Source of the DNA: an uncultured Clostridia bacterium
GTDB lineage: Bacteria; Bacillota; Clostridia; TANB77; CAG-465
DNA length: 64,000 nt
Direction: 5' to 3'
Assembly: GCA_949106495.1 (NCBI GenBank)
Contig: CARYZD010000001.1
Coordinates: 124,001-188,000 of the forward strand
Shown here: one piece after another, positions 41,445-51,506 of the stretch
How positions within the stretch are numbered: the first letter of the stretch is position 1
Layout of the letters: every line of letters begins with the position of its first letter
The notes under the pieces: generated by a model
Seen by the model: the letters and a program-made list of their open reading frames with translations, nothing else
Database searches by the model: none
Told to the model about the DNA's origin: nothing
Position numbers and translations under genes: made by a program

Positions 41445-41732
41445 TTATTTTAAAATAAGAGCAATAACTGCTCCAGCTATTGCTCCTACTATCGTTTTTA
41501 AAATTGTATCAACTATATTTTCCCACTTTTTAGCAGGCTTATCTTTTATATCCTTTATATCTGCTTTCATCTCAGTAACATCATTTTCAACATTTTCAAC
41601 TTTATCATTCACTTTTGTAAGTGCTATATACACATCACTTAATTTCTCTATTTTATCATCATGTTCCTTTATTTTTTCTGAATTAGATTTAATTTTTTCT
41701 TCAATTTTAGCTATTCTTTCTTTTTCTTCCAT
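41445..41732 (-). CDS. XhlA-like phage lysis protein
   Basis: A 95-residue protein with a long charged coiled coil (KEHDDKIEKLSDVYIAL, VENVENDVTEMKADIKDIK) and a C-terminal membrane helix (TIVGAIAGAVIALILK). This is the pattern of haemolysin XhlA, which works with a holin and endolysin in PBSX-type phages. It lies next to the holin. Confidence 0.7.
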   Translation of the reverse strand: MEEKERIAKIEEKIKSNSEKIKEHDDKIEKLSDVYIALTKVNDKVENVENDVTEMKADIKDIKDKPAKKWENIVDTILKTIVGAIAGAVIALILK

Positions 41733-41742
41733 ATTGTACCTC

Positions 41743-42546
41743 CTAAGTTACATTCCAACCTTTGCTTGTTGCAATCGCTATCTCCTCCTCAGTCAACTTA
41801 GCAAGGTTTGTAACACCTAATACTAAACTTTGTGCATATAAAGTTCCACCATTTTCTACATTATAAGTTAAGTTTAAATCATATAAATTATTTATTATAT
41901 CAACTAAACTTTCGTGTGATAAATATGTGCAATTAGTTAAATTTAATTTATAATTATTATATGCCACTGTTTTCTGAGTAAATCCTTTTCCTAAATTCTT
42001 TAAGCCCCCAAAATATGTTAATTTACTCCAACTATTTGTACTTCTTTTAATAAAGTCATTTATATTTTTTGCCTTGCTAGCATCATATTCAGGAACGTAT
42101 TCTAAATCTCCTGCACTTGTATTAGAACTAGTTGCTGAAAACATATTAGAAAAATTAGTTGCGTTGCTTGTATCAAAATTTGGAGCATGTTTTAATTTAG
42201 TACACATTGAAAACATATATGAAAAGTCAGTTCCTTTTGAAGTATTATAATCAGGTACATATTCTAATTTTGAACAACCTGAAAACATACTATTAAATTT
42301 GACACAATTAGAAGTATCAAATAAAGGAGCGTTTATGATATCTGTATTGCCACTAAATAGAGTACTACAGTTCCTAAATTGAGTAGTGTCTAATTCTGAA
42401 CCACCTTCTGTTTCTATACTATCTATTAAATCAGGATAGTCATCTATCTTAGCATTTTCAGGTACTGTGACACCTTTTTCAGTAAGTGATGTTTTTATTG
42501 CCTCTTTAGCATTATTTAATCTTGCGATTTCTGTTTCTATACTCAT
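41743..42546 (-). CDS. BspA-like leucine-rich repeat phage protein
   Basis: This 267-residue protein begins with an N-terminal coiled segment (IETEIARLNNAKEAIKTSLTEKG) and then has BspA/DUF285-type repeats: FDTSNCVKFNSMFSGCSKLEYVPDYNTS, MFSMCTKLKHAPNFDTSNATNFSNMF and similar. BspA-like repeats occur in bacterial surface adhesins. In a phage structural region they are likely a receptor-binding or host-adhesion protein. The C-terminus contains more diverged repeats. It lies downstream of the collagen-like fibre. Confidence 0.7.
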   Translation of the reverse strand: MSIETEIARLNNAKEAIKTSLTEKGVTVPENAKIDDYPDLIDSIETEGGSELDTTQFRNCSTLFSGNTDIINAPLFDTSNCVKFNSMFSGCSKLEYVPDYNTSKGTDFSYMFSMCTKLKHAPNFDTSNATNFSNMFSATSSNTSAGDLEYVPEYDASKAKNINDFIKRSTNSWSKLTYFGGLKNLGKGFTQKTVAYNNYKLNLTNCTYLSHESLVDIINNLYDLNLTYNVENGGTLYAQSLVLGVTNLAKLTEEEIAIATSKGWNVT

Positions 42547-42558
42547 AAATTATCCCTC

Positions 42559-43617
42559 CTATATATTTGCAAGAAGTGTTTCTATATTACCAATTTTTTC
42601 ATCAATTTGTGTTTTATTATAGTAATTTAATTCCATTGTAGTCTCAAGAGTATTAATTAAAAAACTATTATTTTGAGCCGTTTTAGTATCAATTTCAGCT
42701 TTCGTGTAATAATCTAGCAATGCTGTTGAAAATTGCGTACCAAAATCGGTAAACATTTCATCAATATAGGCATTTGTTTCTGCTTTAGTTGAATATGCTT
42801 CTAGTACTTTGTTAAAAATATTATTTAAAGTGCCTTTGCTTATAAAGGTTGATTCAGGCTTAGAGTCATATTCCTCAGCTGTATACACTGCACATAAAAC
42901 CACTCCATTTGACGATTGAACTCTTAAACCATTTTGAGGCAAAATAACTCCAGCTTTATTATTAACTCCTGCATAATCTGTATTTTTTATATAATTAGAC
43001 AAATCTGGTGTTATTCCATCTTCTCCCTTTGGTCCTTGTGGTCCAGTATCGCCTGTTTCTCCTTTGTCACCTTTTGGTCCCTGTGGTCCAACTTCACCTT
43101 GTATTCCTTGTGGACCTCGAGGTCCTTGTACTCCCTGTAATCCATCATCGCCTTTTGGAAGAACAATATTTAATATTTGATTAGGAGTTTCTCCTGTAAT
43201 TGTTACACTTGGTTCATCACCCTTACTTACATTACCAATAGAAAGAATATTAGCTGGTCCAACATTTCCTTGAGGTCCTTGTGGTCCAATTTCGCCTTGA
43301 GGTCCTTGCCCTCCATTTGTTACTGTATATGTTTTAGTTGTACCATCAGTATATATTATTTGATAAGTATCTACTAATCCATTTTTTTCTATTAGTTCTA
43401 TATCATCTATTCCTTTTCCATCTTCTACATCAATGGGATATTGTTTACCATTATCAAGTTGTATAAATTGACGTATTGTATTTCCAACAGCAATTCTAAT
43501 TATGTCCTTAATTCCAATGCCTTGTGGACCAGTCGCTCCCTGTTCACCTTTTAAAAAAGTATTACTAACTTCTGTTACTATCTCCTCTACTTTATAATCT
43601 TCTAAATCTACTTGCAT
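42559..43617 (-). CDS. collagen-like phage fibre protein
   Basis: This 352-residue protein has Gly-x-y collagen-like triplets in two blocks (for example GPQGEIGPQGPQGNVGPA near residue 105 and GPQGPKGDKGETGDTGPQ near 195) around a globular middle and a C-terminal coiled region. Phage collagen-like repeats form trimeric fibre stalks. It is likely a tail fibre or appendage that carries the host-recognition end. It starts at ATG 43617 behind AGGAGG. Confidence 0.78.
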   Translation of the reverse strand: MQVDLEDYKVEEIVTEVSNTFLKGEQGATGPQGIGIKDIIRIAVGNTIRQFIQLDNGKQYPIDVEDGKGIDDIELIEKNGLVDTYQIIYTDGTTKTYTVTNGGQGPQGEIGPQGPQGNVGPANILSIGNVSKGDEPSVTITGETPNQILNIVLPKGDDGLQGVQGPRGPQGIQGEVGPQGPKGDKGETGDTGPQGPKGEDGITPDLSNYIKNTDYAGVNNKAGVILPQNGLRVQSSNGVVLCAVYTAEEYDSKPESTFISKGTLNNIFNKVLEAYSTKAETNAYIDEMFTDFGTQFSTALLDYYTKAEIDTKTAQNNSFLINTLETTMELNYYNKTQIDEKIGNIETLLANI

Positions 43618-43628
43618 ATTTACTCCTC

Positions 43629-43970
43629 CTATTCATTTTCAATATAAGTTACTTCTTCTGTAAGTGTAATTGTTCCTAAAATCAATGTTGCAACAATACC
43701 AGAACTCATTAATTGAATATCATACACATAAGTACCATATTTTAACTTTGCTGTATCTTCATGTGTTAAAGTAATAAAATAGTACCCACTTTCATAGTGG
43801 ATACTTCCATCTGATAACTTCTTCTGTAATATTGCATTTTTAGTATTATAATTTTTCTTTATTGTAAAAATTAACTCATCATTTGAATCCATTTTTAACA
43901 AATTGCCTTTGTTATCTTTTACTTGAAATTTTAAAGGCTTTGTATCTCCTCTTATAAATTCTATATCCAT
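43629..43970 (-). CDS. phage appendage protein, BppU-N-terminal-like
   Basis: A 113-residue beta-rich protein: IEFIRGDTKPLKFQVKDNKGN, ELIFTIKKNYN and LKYGTYVYDIQLMSSG. This 'RGDT...YDIQ...' pattern is shared by small baseplate and fibre-anchor proteins of Gram-positive phages (BppU N-terminal-like). ATG 43970 is eight bases from GGAGG; GTG 43979 is too close. It lies just upstream of the fibre. Confidence 0.5.
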   Translation of the reverse strand: MDIEFIRGDTKPLKFQVKDNKGNLLKMDSNDELIFTIKKNYNTKNAILQKKLSDGSIHYESGYYFITLTHEDTAKLKYGTYVYDIQLMSSGIVATLILGTITLTEEVTYIENE

Positions 43971-43987
43971 AAATTTCACCTCCTCAT

Positions 43988-44488
43988 CTACTTAATTGTT
44001 AATTTATGTCCTACTACTTTAATTGGTATACAACATTCATTATTATTTGAACTATCACGTCTTCCATTTCTTGCTTTATATGTTACATCATCTACATAGT
44101 CCAAAATCCTTCTAACCATTGCACCTGTACTATACCCAATTGAATAAAGAGTAACAGAGTTTCCTTTAATACAAGAAGTAGATTGTTGATTTTTTAAATT
44201 TGCTTCAGAAATTGAAAAAATAAAGAAAACTTCCAAATAATCATAATTAGAATTTTTTAAATTAATAATTGTATTATCTTCAAAAGCAATACTAGGATTA
44301 GGATTTTCCCATAAAACTTCTGATACTTTAATTTCTGATTTTAAATTTATATAATCTACCATTTTATCTAAATAATCATATAATTTCATACTTTCCAAAG
44401 AATATTTTTTTATCATTTCTTCTGCATTTTTTGGTTGCATTCTATCTTGTCTATCAATTTTTCTTACTTTGTTAATTTTTTCAAACAT
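43988..44488 (-). CDS. unknown phage structural protein
   Basis: This 166-residue protein has no family I can name. The first 55 residues form charged helices (KNAEEMIKKYSLESMKLYDYLDKM); the rest looks beta-rich (VLWENPNPSIAFEDNTIINL, NYDYLEVFFIF). It lies between the giant protein and the BppU-like gene, so it is probably part of the virion or fibre assembly. A strong AGGAGG site precedes ATG 44488. Confidence 0.5.
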   Translation of the reverse strand: MFEKINKVRKIDRQDRMQPKNAEEMIKKYSLESMKLYDYLDKMVDYINLKSEIKVSEVLWENPNPSIAFEDNTIINLKNSNYDYLEVFFIFSISEANLKNQQSTSCIKGNSVTLYSIGYSTGAMVRRILDYVDDVTYKARNGRRDSSNNNECCIPIKVVGHKLTIK

Positions 44489-44508
44489 AGTTACTCCTCC
44501 AATACATA

Positions 44509-44530
44509 TAAGGAGTCGATTTCGACTCCT
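44509..44530 (-). terminator. hairpin after the giant virion protein gene
   Basis: An 8-9-bp perfect stem (44511-44519 with 44522-44530) with a tiny loop just after the stop codon. The U-run is weak, so it may be a processing or partial terminator. Confidence 0.4.
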
Positions 44531-44535
44531 TTAAA

Positions 44536-47500
44536 CTAACTTTTATATAACATATATATTAATTTTATTTTTTCACTTTTACTTGAATTTGAACTTGTAA
44601 TATATTGTAAAATATCTTTAATATATCCTTTTCCAAATGATTTATATTGTTTTGCTAAGAGTATCATTTTTTGAGGTACACTTAACTTCAATGAATTAAC
44701 ATAGTTAAATATAAGTTGTTTTTTGCTTCCTGATATTGTTTTACCATTCTCATCTTTTAAAGCTTCTATATTTCCTATTTGTTCATAAAATTTATTTAAT
44801 TCATCTATATCTATTCCTACATTTATTAATGACATATATTTTTCTCTAGCAGATAATCCACCTGTTTTAGGAGCTTTACCACTTTGCTGAAAATATGTTG
44901 TATAATTTCCTTTTAAAGAACTTAAATCATTATAAGAAGTACCTTCTGATAGTACGTTTAGTAATCCTTTTTTTTGTTCTTTTGATATATCCATATCCAT
45001 TATATATGTAGCTTTTTTTGCATTAAGAGTACCAGATATAGTTTTATCTTCTTCATCTTTGTCTGCTTTATAATTTTTTGTACCTATTTTAAAGTCTGTA
45101 TATGATGTTAATTTAACATTATTATTTTTTAATTTTACAAGTGTTTTCATAGTAGGAATAGACAAATCATTGTCTTTAGAAAGTTGATACATATCCATAT
45201 ATTCTTCTTTAGTTGCAATACCATTATTTATTATATATAGTGCATCTTGCAAAGCAGAATTTCCATCACTTTCTCTTACTTTATCACTTATAATACCATC
45301 TATAAACATATTCCACTTATTTTCAGTTGTATATTCCCCATTTATAGTATCCATAGCACATTCAGTATAAGAATTAATCTCCTTTTGAATCTCTTTTACT
45401 AGTTGTTTCTTTTCCTTATCTGATAGAGTGCTATCCATTTGAACTTCTCTTTTTTGTGCATACAACTTTCCTACCTTAGAAGATATTTTACTTAAATAAT
45501 CATATTTAATTTTTTCTTCTTCTGTTGCTTTCGAGTCATTTTTCAACTTTTCATATTTATCTAGTGCATCATAAAACTCTCCAACAGTTTTATTTTTGGA
45601 TATAGAACTTGTTGTAAATTTATCTGTAATAATATTATTTTCTGCTTGTGGTGTAAGCATCGGTAAAATAACATCACCTATTCCTCCACTATATTGGTCT
45701 ATTAAATAATTTATTTTTATTGGACTTATATTCAAATTCTCTCCAAGCCATAATGATATTTTATCTGTCTTTTCATTATATTGATTCTTTGGTAATTGAT
45801 TTTGCAATCTACTAGGAACTAAATCTGTTCCATACCAAGTCTTATTATTAGCTACTTGAATAACTGGAGCAAGTAAATTATCTTCTAATGGATTATTTGG
45901 AGCAAGTTGTTTAATTGCTTCATCTTTAAAGCCTTTTAAATCTACTTTTCCATTTTTAGCTCCGTCTATTAATGTTCTTGTTGCAGAACTTATAGTCGCT
46001 AAAACTCTTCCTTTAGGTATTCTTATAAAATCTCCATCATCACTTATTTTTATCAAATAATATTCATCTTTTATATAATCTTCAAGCTTTTCATAATCAT
46101 CATCATCTTTATATAGTAATCCATTTAACAGTGTAGGTAATATTCCCATACTAGCAACTCTTACAATTAATTTTAATGCAATTTTAGTGTTTAAATTAGT
46201 AAATGTTCTTACAAATTTATCTAATCCTTGTACAGAAGCATTTAAGAAATTAGAACCATATTTATTTGCTATTTTAGTAAGTTCTCCACCTCTTTTAAAA
46301 TTAGTTGTGATATCTGATGCATTATACATTGCTTCATTTTGTGTAGCTCCATTTTGAATACTAGTTATATACTCTGCAAGTCTTGGAGCTGTTTCAAGTA
46401 TTCCATTTATCTTTTGAATTTTATTAAATAATTTCTTTACTCCACTTACTTCACTTTTTATTCCATTTCCATATTCAAAATATGAATTATCCATACCACC
46501 TAGAGCCATATATTTTTTATAATATTCTCCATTTTTTGCAATTTCCTGCAATGCCACAGTATAATTTTTTAAAAATTCTCCTGTACTATATTTAGTATAG
46601 AATAATCCATCTTGAAAATCTTTTATAGGATTATTTAGTGCAAATCCAACACTATATGTTGTAAGTAAATCTCTTTGTGCTTTTGTAAGTTTCTCTACTG
46701 GTGTAAGAAGAGTATTTAAAACTTTATTATTTCTTATTTTAGAATCTAAAGTATCTTTCCTTAACCCTTCATATAATTCTTCAGTTATATTAAATTGTTT
46801 TAATTCTCCATTTATATATACATTATATAAATATCTTCCATCTTCATTTAATATTACATTACCGTTTAAACTCATAATTGCATCTGGAGTCCATTTAGGT
46901 TGATACCCTATTTCTTCAAGCATTGCTTGATTTCCTGTACACTTTGCTAATTCTATTCCCAACTCATTCATTCTTATGGACTTTTTAGATGATAATACAT
47001 TTTCTGCCATTGCAGTTTCTACATCAAGTATTTCTTGAAATCCTCCTTTTGCTCTTTTAATTGGAGAAGTTGCTCCTGTTTCTTTAGTGGTTTTAGAAGC
47101 TTTATTCACAGTTTCCTCAAGTATTCTATGTATTGGTACATAATCTCCATACATATTATGAAATAGTTCTTGAGTATCTTTAGAAATAAATCCTGCATCT
47201 ACTAAATTTTGAAGTTCGTTATTATTATATCTATATACATCTTCTGCCCACTCCTTAAATTGTGGATATTGTTTTTCGTATTTTCTTATTTCATTTCTTG
47301 ATGTTTCACTTGTTATTTCTGGACCAAAAAGAGATTTCTCAACGGCTTGTCTTTCTATATTTAATCTATTTAATAAGTAATCATTAAATTCTTTACTTAA
47401 TCCTGCTTCTTTAACTGGTTTAAATACTTCTATTAATGACTTACCTATCTCATTGCCCTTATTATCTGTTTGAGCAATACCTATTGAATATTGTGCTTCT

Positions 47501-50500
47501 GCAAAAGTACTTAATGTTTTATCATTTGCATATTTTAGTTGTGGATTATTAGTTTCTTTTGCAAGTTTATCTATGTAATGACCTCTATTAACAAATTTTT
47601 GCATCAAAGAATCAACTATTTCATTAAAAGATGCTTTATCACTCTTTCTAGCATCTTTTAAATATTTTAATGTTGGTGATTCTTCATCAAGAATATTATT
47701 CTCTTTAGTAATTTTATTTGATTTTTCCCATTGATTTCCTGTCCACTCCTCTACATTATATCCTTCTTGAACTTGTTTATTATTTATTGGAGCAAGTCTT
47801 TTTTCACCTTTTTCAAAATGATATTCTAATCCATTTCTATATTGTTCTGCTGTTGGTTTAGAATTGTTTAAATACATATTTCCACTTTTTGATATTTCAA
47901 TACTCTTATCATTACTTATAGCTTTAGTATTCTTTCTTCCTTCTTTTACTTCTATATTTCTTCCATCAAGAAGTTCTTGAGCTTCTTCAGAACTATTGCT
48001 AACTAACTCATTCCATAATTCATCTGAACTTTTAGACTTAATATTTTTATCTTCTATTACTTTTTGTATCTCTTGAACTTCAACTTTATCTAATCCATTT
48101 ATTTTTTCATAACTTTTTCTTTGCTCTTTTAAAACTTTATCTTTACTTTTATTTTTATTCTTTGTTGGAGCAAGTTTAATATCTTTCATATATGTTTTTG
48201 TACCATCATTTGAAAAATTATCTTTTAAAAACTGTTGGTATACTCCATTATTTGTTTTTGAATATTTATTTATATTTTTATCTATTTTTGCATATTGCCC
48301 TTGAGTTGGGTCTATCCAAGCAATATCATTTATATTTACCTTTTTAGAATATACTTTACCATTTCCTGAATAACTTTCAGCTTCCATCTTTGAAGGCGAT
48401 ACAAAAATACCTTGTTCAATTGGATATGAACTATATACTGTTATTTCACCAACTTTTATAGCCTTCTCAATCATTTTTTTAGTTAAATCTGGATTATATT
48501 CATCATATTCAGCCCAATCGCTGTCTTCTATAGTTTCTTGTAATGTTTTTATATCTTCTATCGTTCTTATTCCTGTATGTGAATCATCTAACATAGGATT
48601 ATATTTTTGTATGATTTCTAACTGTAACTTTTTTAAATTATTTATATTTTGCATAAAAAAAGAACTAGTTGGTGCTAATTCTTTTGGTGAAACATCATTT
48701 TTTGTGTCATTATTGACATAATTCTCATTTGATGGTATAATAATATTATTAGAAGTTACACTGTGGTTGGACAATTGGAGTCCAGTTGTAGTAAGTAACT
48801 TCCTTTTTTTTGCATCTTTTGTCATATATAAAATATTATTTATATCTCCTTTTATAGTATTATCAACTAACTGTTTTATATTATTTTTTCCATAAATAGA
48901 CTTTATTTTATTAGTGTCAATTTCAATATCATTATAGTTTCCTCTAGCATTTAAATAAATAGGTACTATTATCTGTTCTCCAGATTGATTTTTAACATCT
49001 GTAACTATTACCCAAGAATTGCTTTTACCTGTTGGGCTAATAGATTTCATAACCATTAGTGGTGAATCCAATGAGTCTATAATTTCCATAAACAAATTTT
49101 TACCTAAGTTATGATAATTTGCATCGTTATTTAATATTCCTAAATTTTTAGCTTTAGTTTTACTTAGAATATTCTCTTTTAAATGATTTTGATTCATAAG
49201 CATAGGTAAATCTTTAAGTCCTAGATTCACTAAAATTTGTGGTGTGAAATCTCTTAATTTAACATCAATATTTATATCATATTCACCTTTTAACACACTA
49301 TCAATATCATCACTCAAATTACTACTTATATGATACTTAGTTTCTTCATTTATATTATTAAATTCACTGCCAAAAGCTTTTTCAAATTTATTTTTGACAT
49401 CTGCCCAATAAAGTTTCTCGAATTTATATCCAGTTAATTTATTAATTTTATTTAATTTGTCTACAACCCAACTATAAATATTTTGAGCTACTCCTCTATT
49501 TGAAGTTACTATACTATTTACAAATTCTTGATTACCTAGTTTTTGTCCTAGAATATCTGCTACCATTTCCTGCTCTATTCTACTATTAAATTCATCACCT
49601 TTATAATTCTTATATTCTTCTGAATACATATCTGACAATTCTTTAAAGGCTGTATCATAATTATTTTGTTTTCTAGCATAGTCTAATACAACTGTAGATA
49701 GCTGTTGATAAGCTGGTGTATTTTCCATATCGTGCGTCAATTCATGAATTGTTAAACTCTGTAATGCTTTAGTTGGATTATTTGGATTTACAATAACTTC
49801 TCTCTGTCCTGTTTCTTTATTTACTCTCCATAAAGCATCTTGATTTTGATTAGTAAACACTTTACCATCTATTCTTATATTTACACCTCTTTGATATGCC
49901 ATTTCAAACATAGAGTCTAATACTTCTATATTATTATTTACATCAATATTATTTGCTTTCGCACTTTCAAGAAAAGTTTGTTTTGATATATTTTTATTAG
50001 TTGGTACATTTACTGTATTATTTGGTATTGGAGCTAATTGCTTATTAATACTATCATAACTATTAATCATTTTAGATATAACATTTAAGTTATTAAAATC
50101 CTCTGTAGAATCTATTTTATTTAATATTCCACTCTTCATAGATTTATCTATATTTTCACTTTTATTAACTACATCTACTAATTCTTGTTTAGCCTTATTT
50201 AAGTATATTTTTTCTGTTGCTCCTCTTTCAATTTCAAGCTGTTTAGCAGTGTTTACTTTTTCGCCCTTTTCTTGTAATGCTTGAATTTGTGATTGAACTT
50301 CTTGGTCTATTTGTGCTTGTACTTGTTTCGTATTCCCTGTTATAACATCGTTACCTTTAACTAAATTACTTATTGTTCCACCACTTTGAGTTATTCCTGT
50401 ACTTACAAAAGCAGATAGCATATTTTGTAATACTTCATCGCTATTCCACTCCTCATAGAATTTTGCACCTTTTCCTTGACTTATCATATCAGTTGCAAGA

Positions 50501-51492
50501 TTAGTTAAGTATCCTCCTGCATATTCTAAAAACTCTTCTGCTGCTTCTCCTCCTGCTTTTATTCCAAGTTGTGCCATTCCTTTTGCAAGCTGTGAATTTA
50601 GATTTTGAGTTGCTTTTTTAACTAAAACATCATCTAATTCACTACCACCAACACCAAATGCACCAAATATACTTTCTGATATTGCAGAAACAGTACCTTT
50701 TCCCGCTCCATTTAACCAAGCTTGTGCATCTGTTACACCTTCTTTAGTAAAGTTTTCAGTTACACTATTTCCCATCTCTGCTAGTCCCATTCCAATTGGT
50801 ATGTCCTTAAGTTTCCCTACTGTTGCACTTCCTAATGGTTGAAGTCCTGCTGAACCAATAGTAGTTCCTATTCCAGATGCTACTTGGTCTGAAGAATTTC
50901 CAAAAACAGAATTTCCTTCAAAATACTTTTCTCTCCAATCATTTAATTTAGGTGATAACATTGATGCTGTTTGTGGATTAGTATCTGAAAGAGAATTTCT
51001 TATAATATTTGCCACTTTCTCATTTCCTGCCCAGTCTATCACTTGAGCTACTCCTTGTAATGGTAATTTTACTACTCCTTCTACCAAATTTGTTGCACCA
51101 GTAAATACATTCATTCCTGCATCAGCTAATGAACTACCCACAGTTTTTGATACATCACCTATTTGATATCCATCTTCAAATGCTTTTGGTTTTTTAAACA
51201 AATTCTTTCCCCAGTTTCTAGCTGAGCTTCTTAATCCTTCAAGTTGTTCACCTACATCTCCAATTTTTTCTTCTAACCAACTTTTATCTGTCTTGGTAGA
51301 ACTAACTACACTACTTGTAGATTTTGTTCTTATTACTTTTTTATCAGCTTTTGAATTTAATATTGATTGATTATTACTATTACTTGAAGGTGCTATATTC
51401 TTCATTACATTATTAGAACTTTTATTATTTTGCTTGGCACTTTCTATTTGACTTATAAGTTCTAAATTCTTTTTAAATTGTTCAAGAGTCAT
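44536..51492 (-). CDS. giant polyvalent phage protein: HExxH protease motif, MuF-C, ART-like and LPD38 regions
   Basis: This ~2,318-residue protein is by far the largest gene. I read the parts in order. An N-terminal linker (to about 55) precedes a region with Gly/Ala-rich segments such as GMNVFTGATNLVEG. A HELTH zinc-protease motif follows near residue 585. A MuF-C-like region (LRDFTPQILVNLG, about 745-960) comes next. Then there is an ART-like stretch (GIFVSPSKMEAESYSG, about 1030, then WIDPTQGQYAK at 1060), and an LPD38-like region (about 1275-1820, with MYGDYVPIHRIL and TYSVGFALNNPIKDFQ). The last 500 residues are helical. Such polyvalent proteins are injected with DNA and act on the host. 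ATG 51492 follows GAGG; 51504 is an alternative. Confidence 0.65.
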   Translation of the reverse strand: MTLEQFKKNLELISQIESAKQNNKSSNNVMKNIAPSSNSNNQSILNSKADKKVIRTKSTSSVVSSTKTDKSWLEEKIGDVGEQLEGLRSSARNWGKNLFKKPKAFEDGYQIGDVSKTVGSSLADAGMNVFTGATNLVEGVVKLPLQGVAQVIDWAGNEKVANIIRNSLSDTNPQTASMLSPKLNDWREKYFEGNSVFGNSSDQVASGIGTTIGSAGLQPLGSATVGKLKDIPIGMGLAEMGNSVTENFTKEGVTDAQAWLNGAGKGTVSAISESIFGAFGVGGSELDDVLVKKATQNLNSQLAKGMAQLGIKAGGEAAEEFLEYAGGYLTNLATDMISQGKGAKFYEEWNSDEVLQNMLSAFVSTGITQSGGTISNLVKGNDVITGNTKQVQAQIDQEVQSQIQALQEKGEKVNTAKQLEIERGATEKIYLNKAKQELVDVVNKSENIDKSMKSGILNKIDSTEDFNNLNVISKMINSYDSINKQLAPIPNNTVNVPTNKNISKQTFLESAKANNIDVNNNIEVLDSMFEMAYQRGVNIRIDGKVFTNQNQDALWRVNKETGQREVIVNPNNPTKALQSLTIHELTHDMENTPAYQQLSTVVLDYARKQNNYDTAFKELSDMYSEEYKNYKGDEFNSRIEQEMVADILGQKLGNQEFVNSIVTSNRGVAQNIYSWVVDKLNKINKLTGYKFEKLYWADVKNKFEKAFGSEFNNINEETKYHISSNLSDDIDSVLKGEYDINIDVKLRDFTPQILVNLGLKDLPMLMNQNHLKENILSKTKAKNLGILNNDANYHNLGKNLFMEIIDSLDSPLMVMKSISPTGKSNSWVIVTDVKNQSGEQIIVPIYLNARGNYNDIEIDTNKIKSIYGKNNIKQLVDNTIKGDINNILYMTKDAKKRKLLTTTGLQLSNHSVTSNNIIIPSNENYVNNDTKNDVSPKELAPTSSFFMQNINNLKKLQLEIIQKYNPMLDDSHTGIRTIEDIKTLQETIEDSDWAEYDEYNPDLTKKMIEKAIKVGEITVYSSYPIEQGIFVSPSKMEAESYSGNGKVYSKKVNINDIAWIDPTQGQYAKIDKNINKYSKTNNGVYQQFLKDNFSNDGTKTYMKDIKLAPTKNKNKSKDKVLKEQRKSYEKINGLDKVEVQEIQKVIEDKNIKSKSSDELWNELVSNSSEEAQELLDGRNIEVKEGRKNTKAISNDKSIEISKSGNMYLNNSKPTAEQYRNGLEYHFEKGEKRLAPINNKQVQEGYNVEEWTGNQWEKSNKITKENNILDEESPTLKYLKDARKSDKASFNEIVDSLMQKFVNRGHYIDKLAKETNNPQLKYANDKTLSTFAEAQYSIGIAQTDNKGNEIGKSLIEVFKPVKEAGLSKEFNDYLLNRLNIERQAVEKSLFGPEITSETSRNEIRKYEKQYPQFKEWAEDVYRYNNNELQNLVDAGFISKDTQELFHNMYGDYVPIHRILEETVNKASKTTKETGATSPIKRAKGGFQEILDVETAMAENVLSSKKSIRMNELGIELAKCTGNQAMLEEIGYQPKWTPDAIMSLNGNVILNEDGRYLYNVYINGELKQFNITEELYEGLRKDTLDSKIRNNKVLNTLLTPVEKLTKAQRDLLTTYSVGFALNNPIKDFQDGLFYTKYSTGEFLKNYTVALQEIAKNGEYYKKYMALGGMDNSYFEYGNGIKSEVSGVKKLFNKIQKINGILETAPRLAEYITSIQNGATQNEAMYNASDITTNFKRGGELTKIANKYGSNFLNASVQGLDKFVRTFTNLNTKIALKLIVRVASMGILPTLLNGLLYKDDDDYEKLEDYIKDEYYLIKISDDGDFIRIPKGRVLATISSATRTLIDGAKNGKVDLKGFKDEAIKQLAPNNPLEDNLLAPVIQVANNKTWYGTDLVPSRLQNQLPKNQYNEKTDKISLWLGENLNISPIKINYLIDQYSGGIGDVILPMLTPQAENNIITDKFTTSSISKNKTVGEFYDALDKYEKLKNDSKATEEEKIKYDYLSKISSKVGKLYAQKREVQMDSTLSDKEKKQLVKEIQKEINSYTECAMDTINGEYTTENKWNMFIDGIISDKVRESDGNSALQDALYIINNGIATKEEYMDMYQLSKDNDLSIPTMKTLVKLKNNNVKLTSYTDFKIGTKNYKADKDEEDKTISGTLNAKKATYIMDMDISKEQKKGLLNVLSEGTSYNDLSSLKGNYTTYFQQSGKAPKTGGLSAREKYMSLINVGIDIDELNKFYEQIGNIEALKDENGKTISGSKKQLIFNYVNSLKLSVPQKMILLAKQYKSFGKGYIKDILQYITSSNSSKSEKIKLIYMLYKS

Positions 51493-51506
51493 ATTAATCC
51501 TCATTT

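Noticed and set aside
42934..43377. Plus-strand frames rich in Ser/Leu opposite the fibre gene
   Set aside because: They are the complement of the Gly-x-y triplets of the collagen-like fibre.
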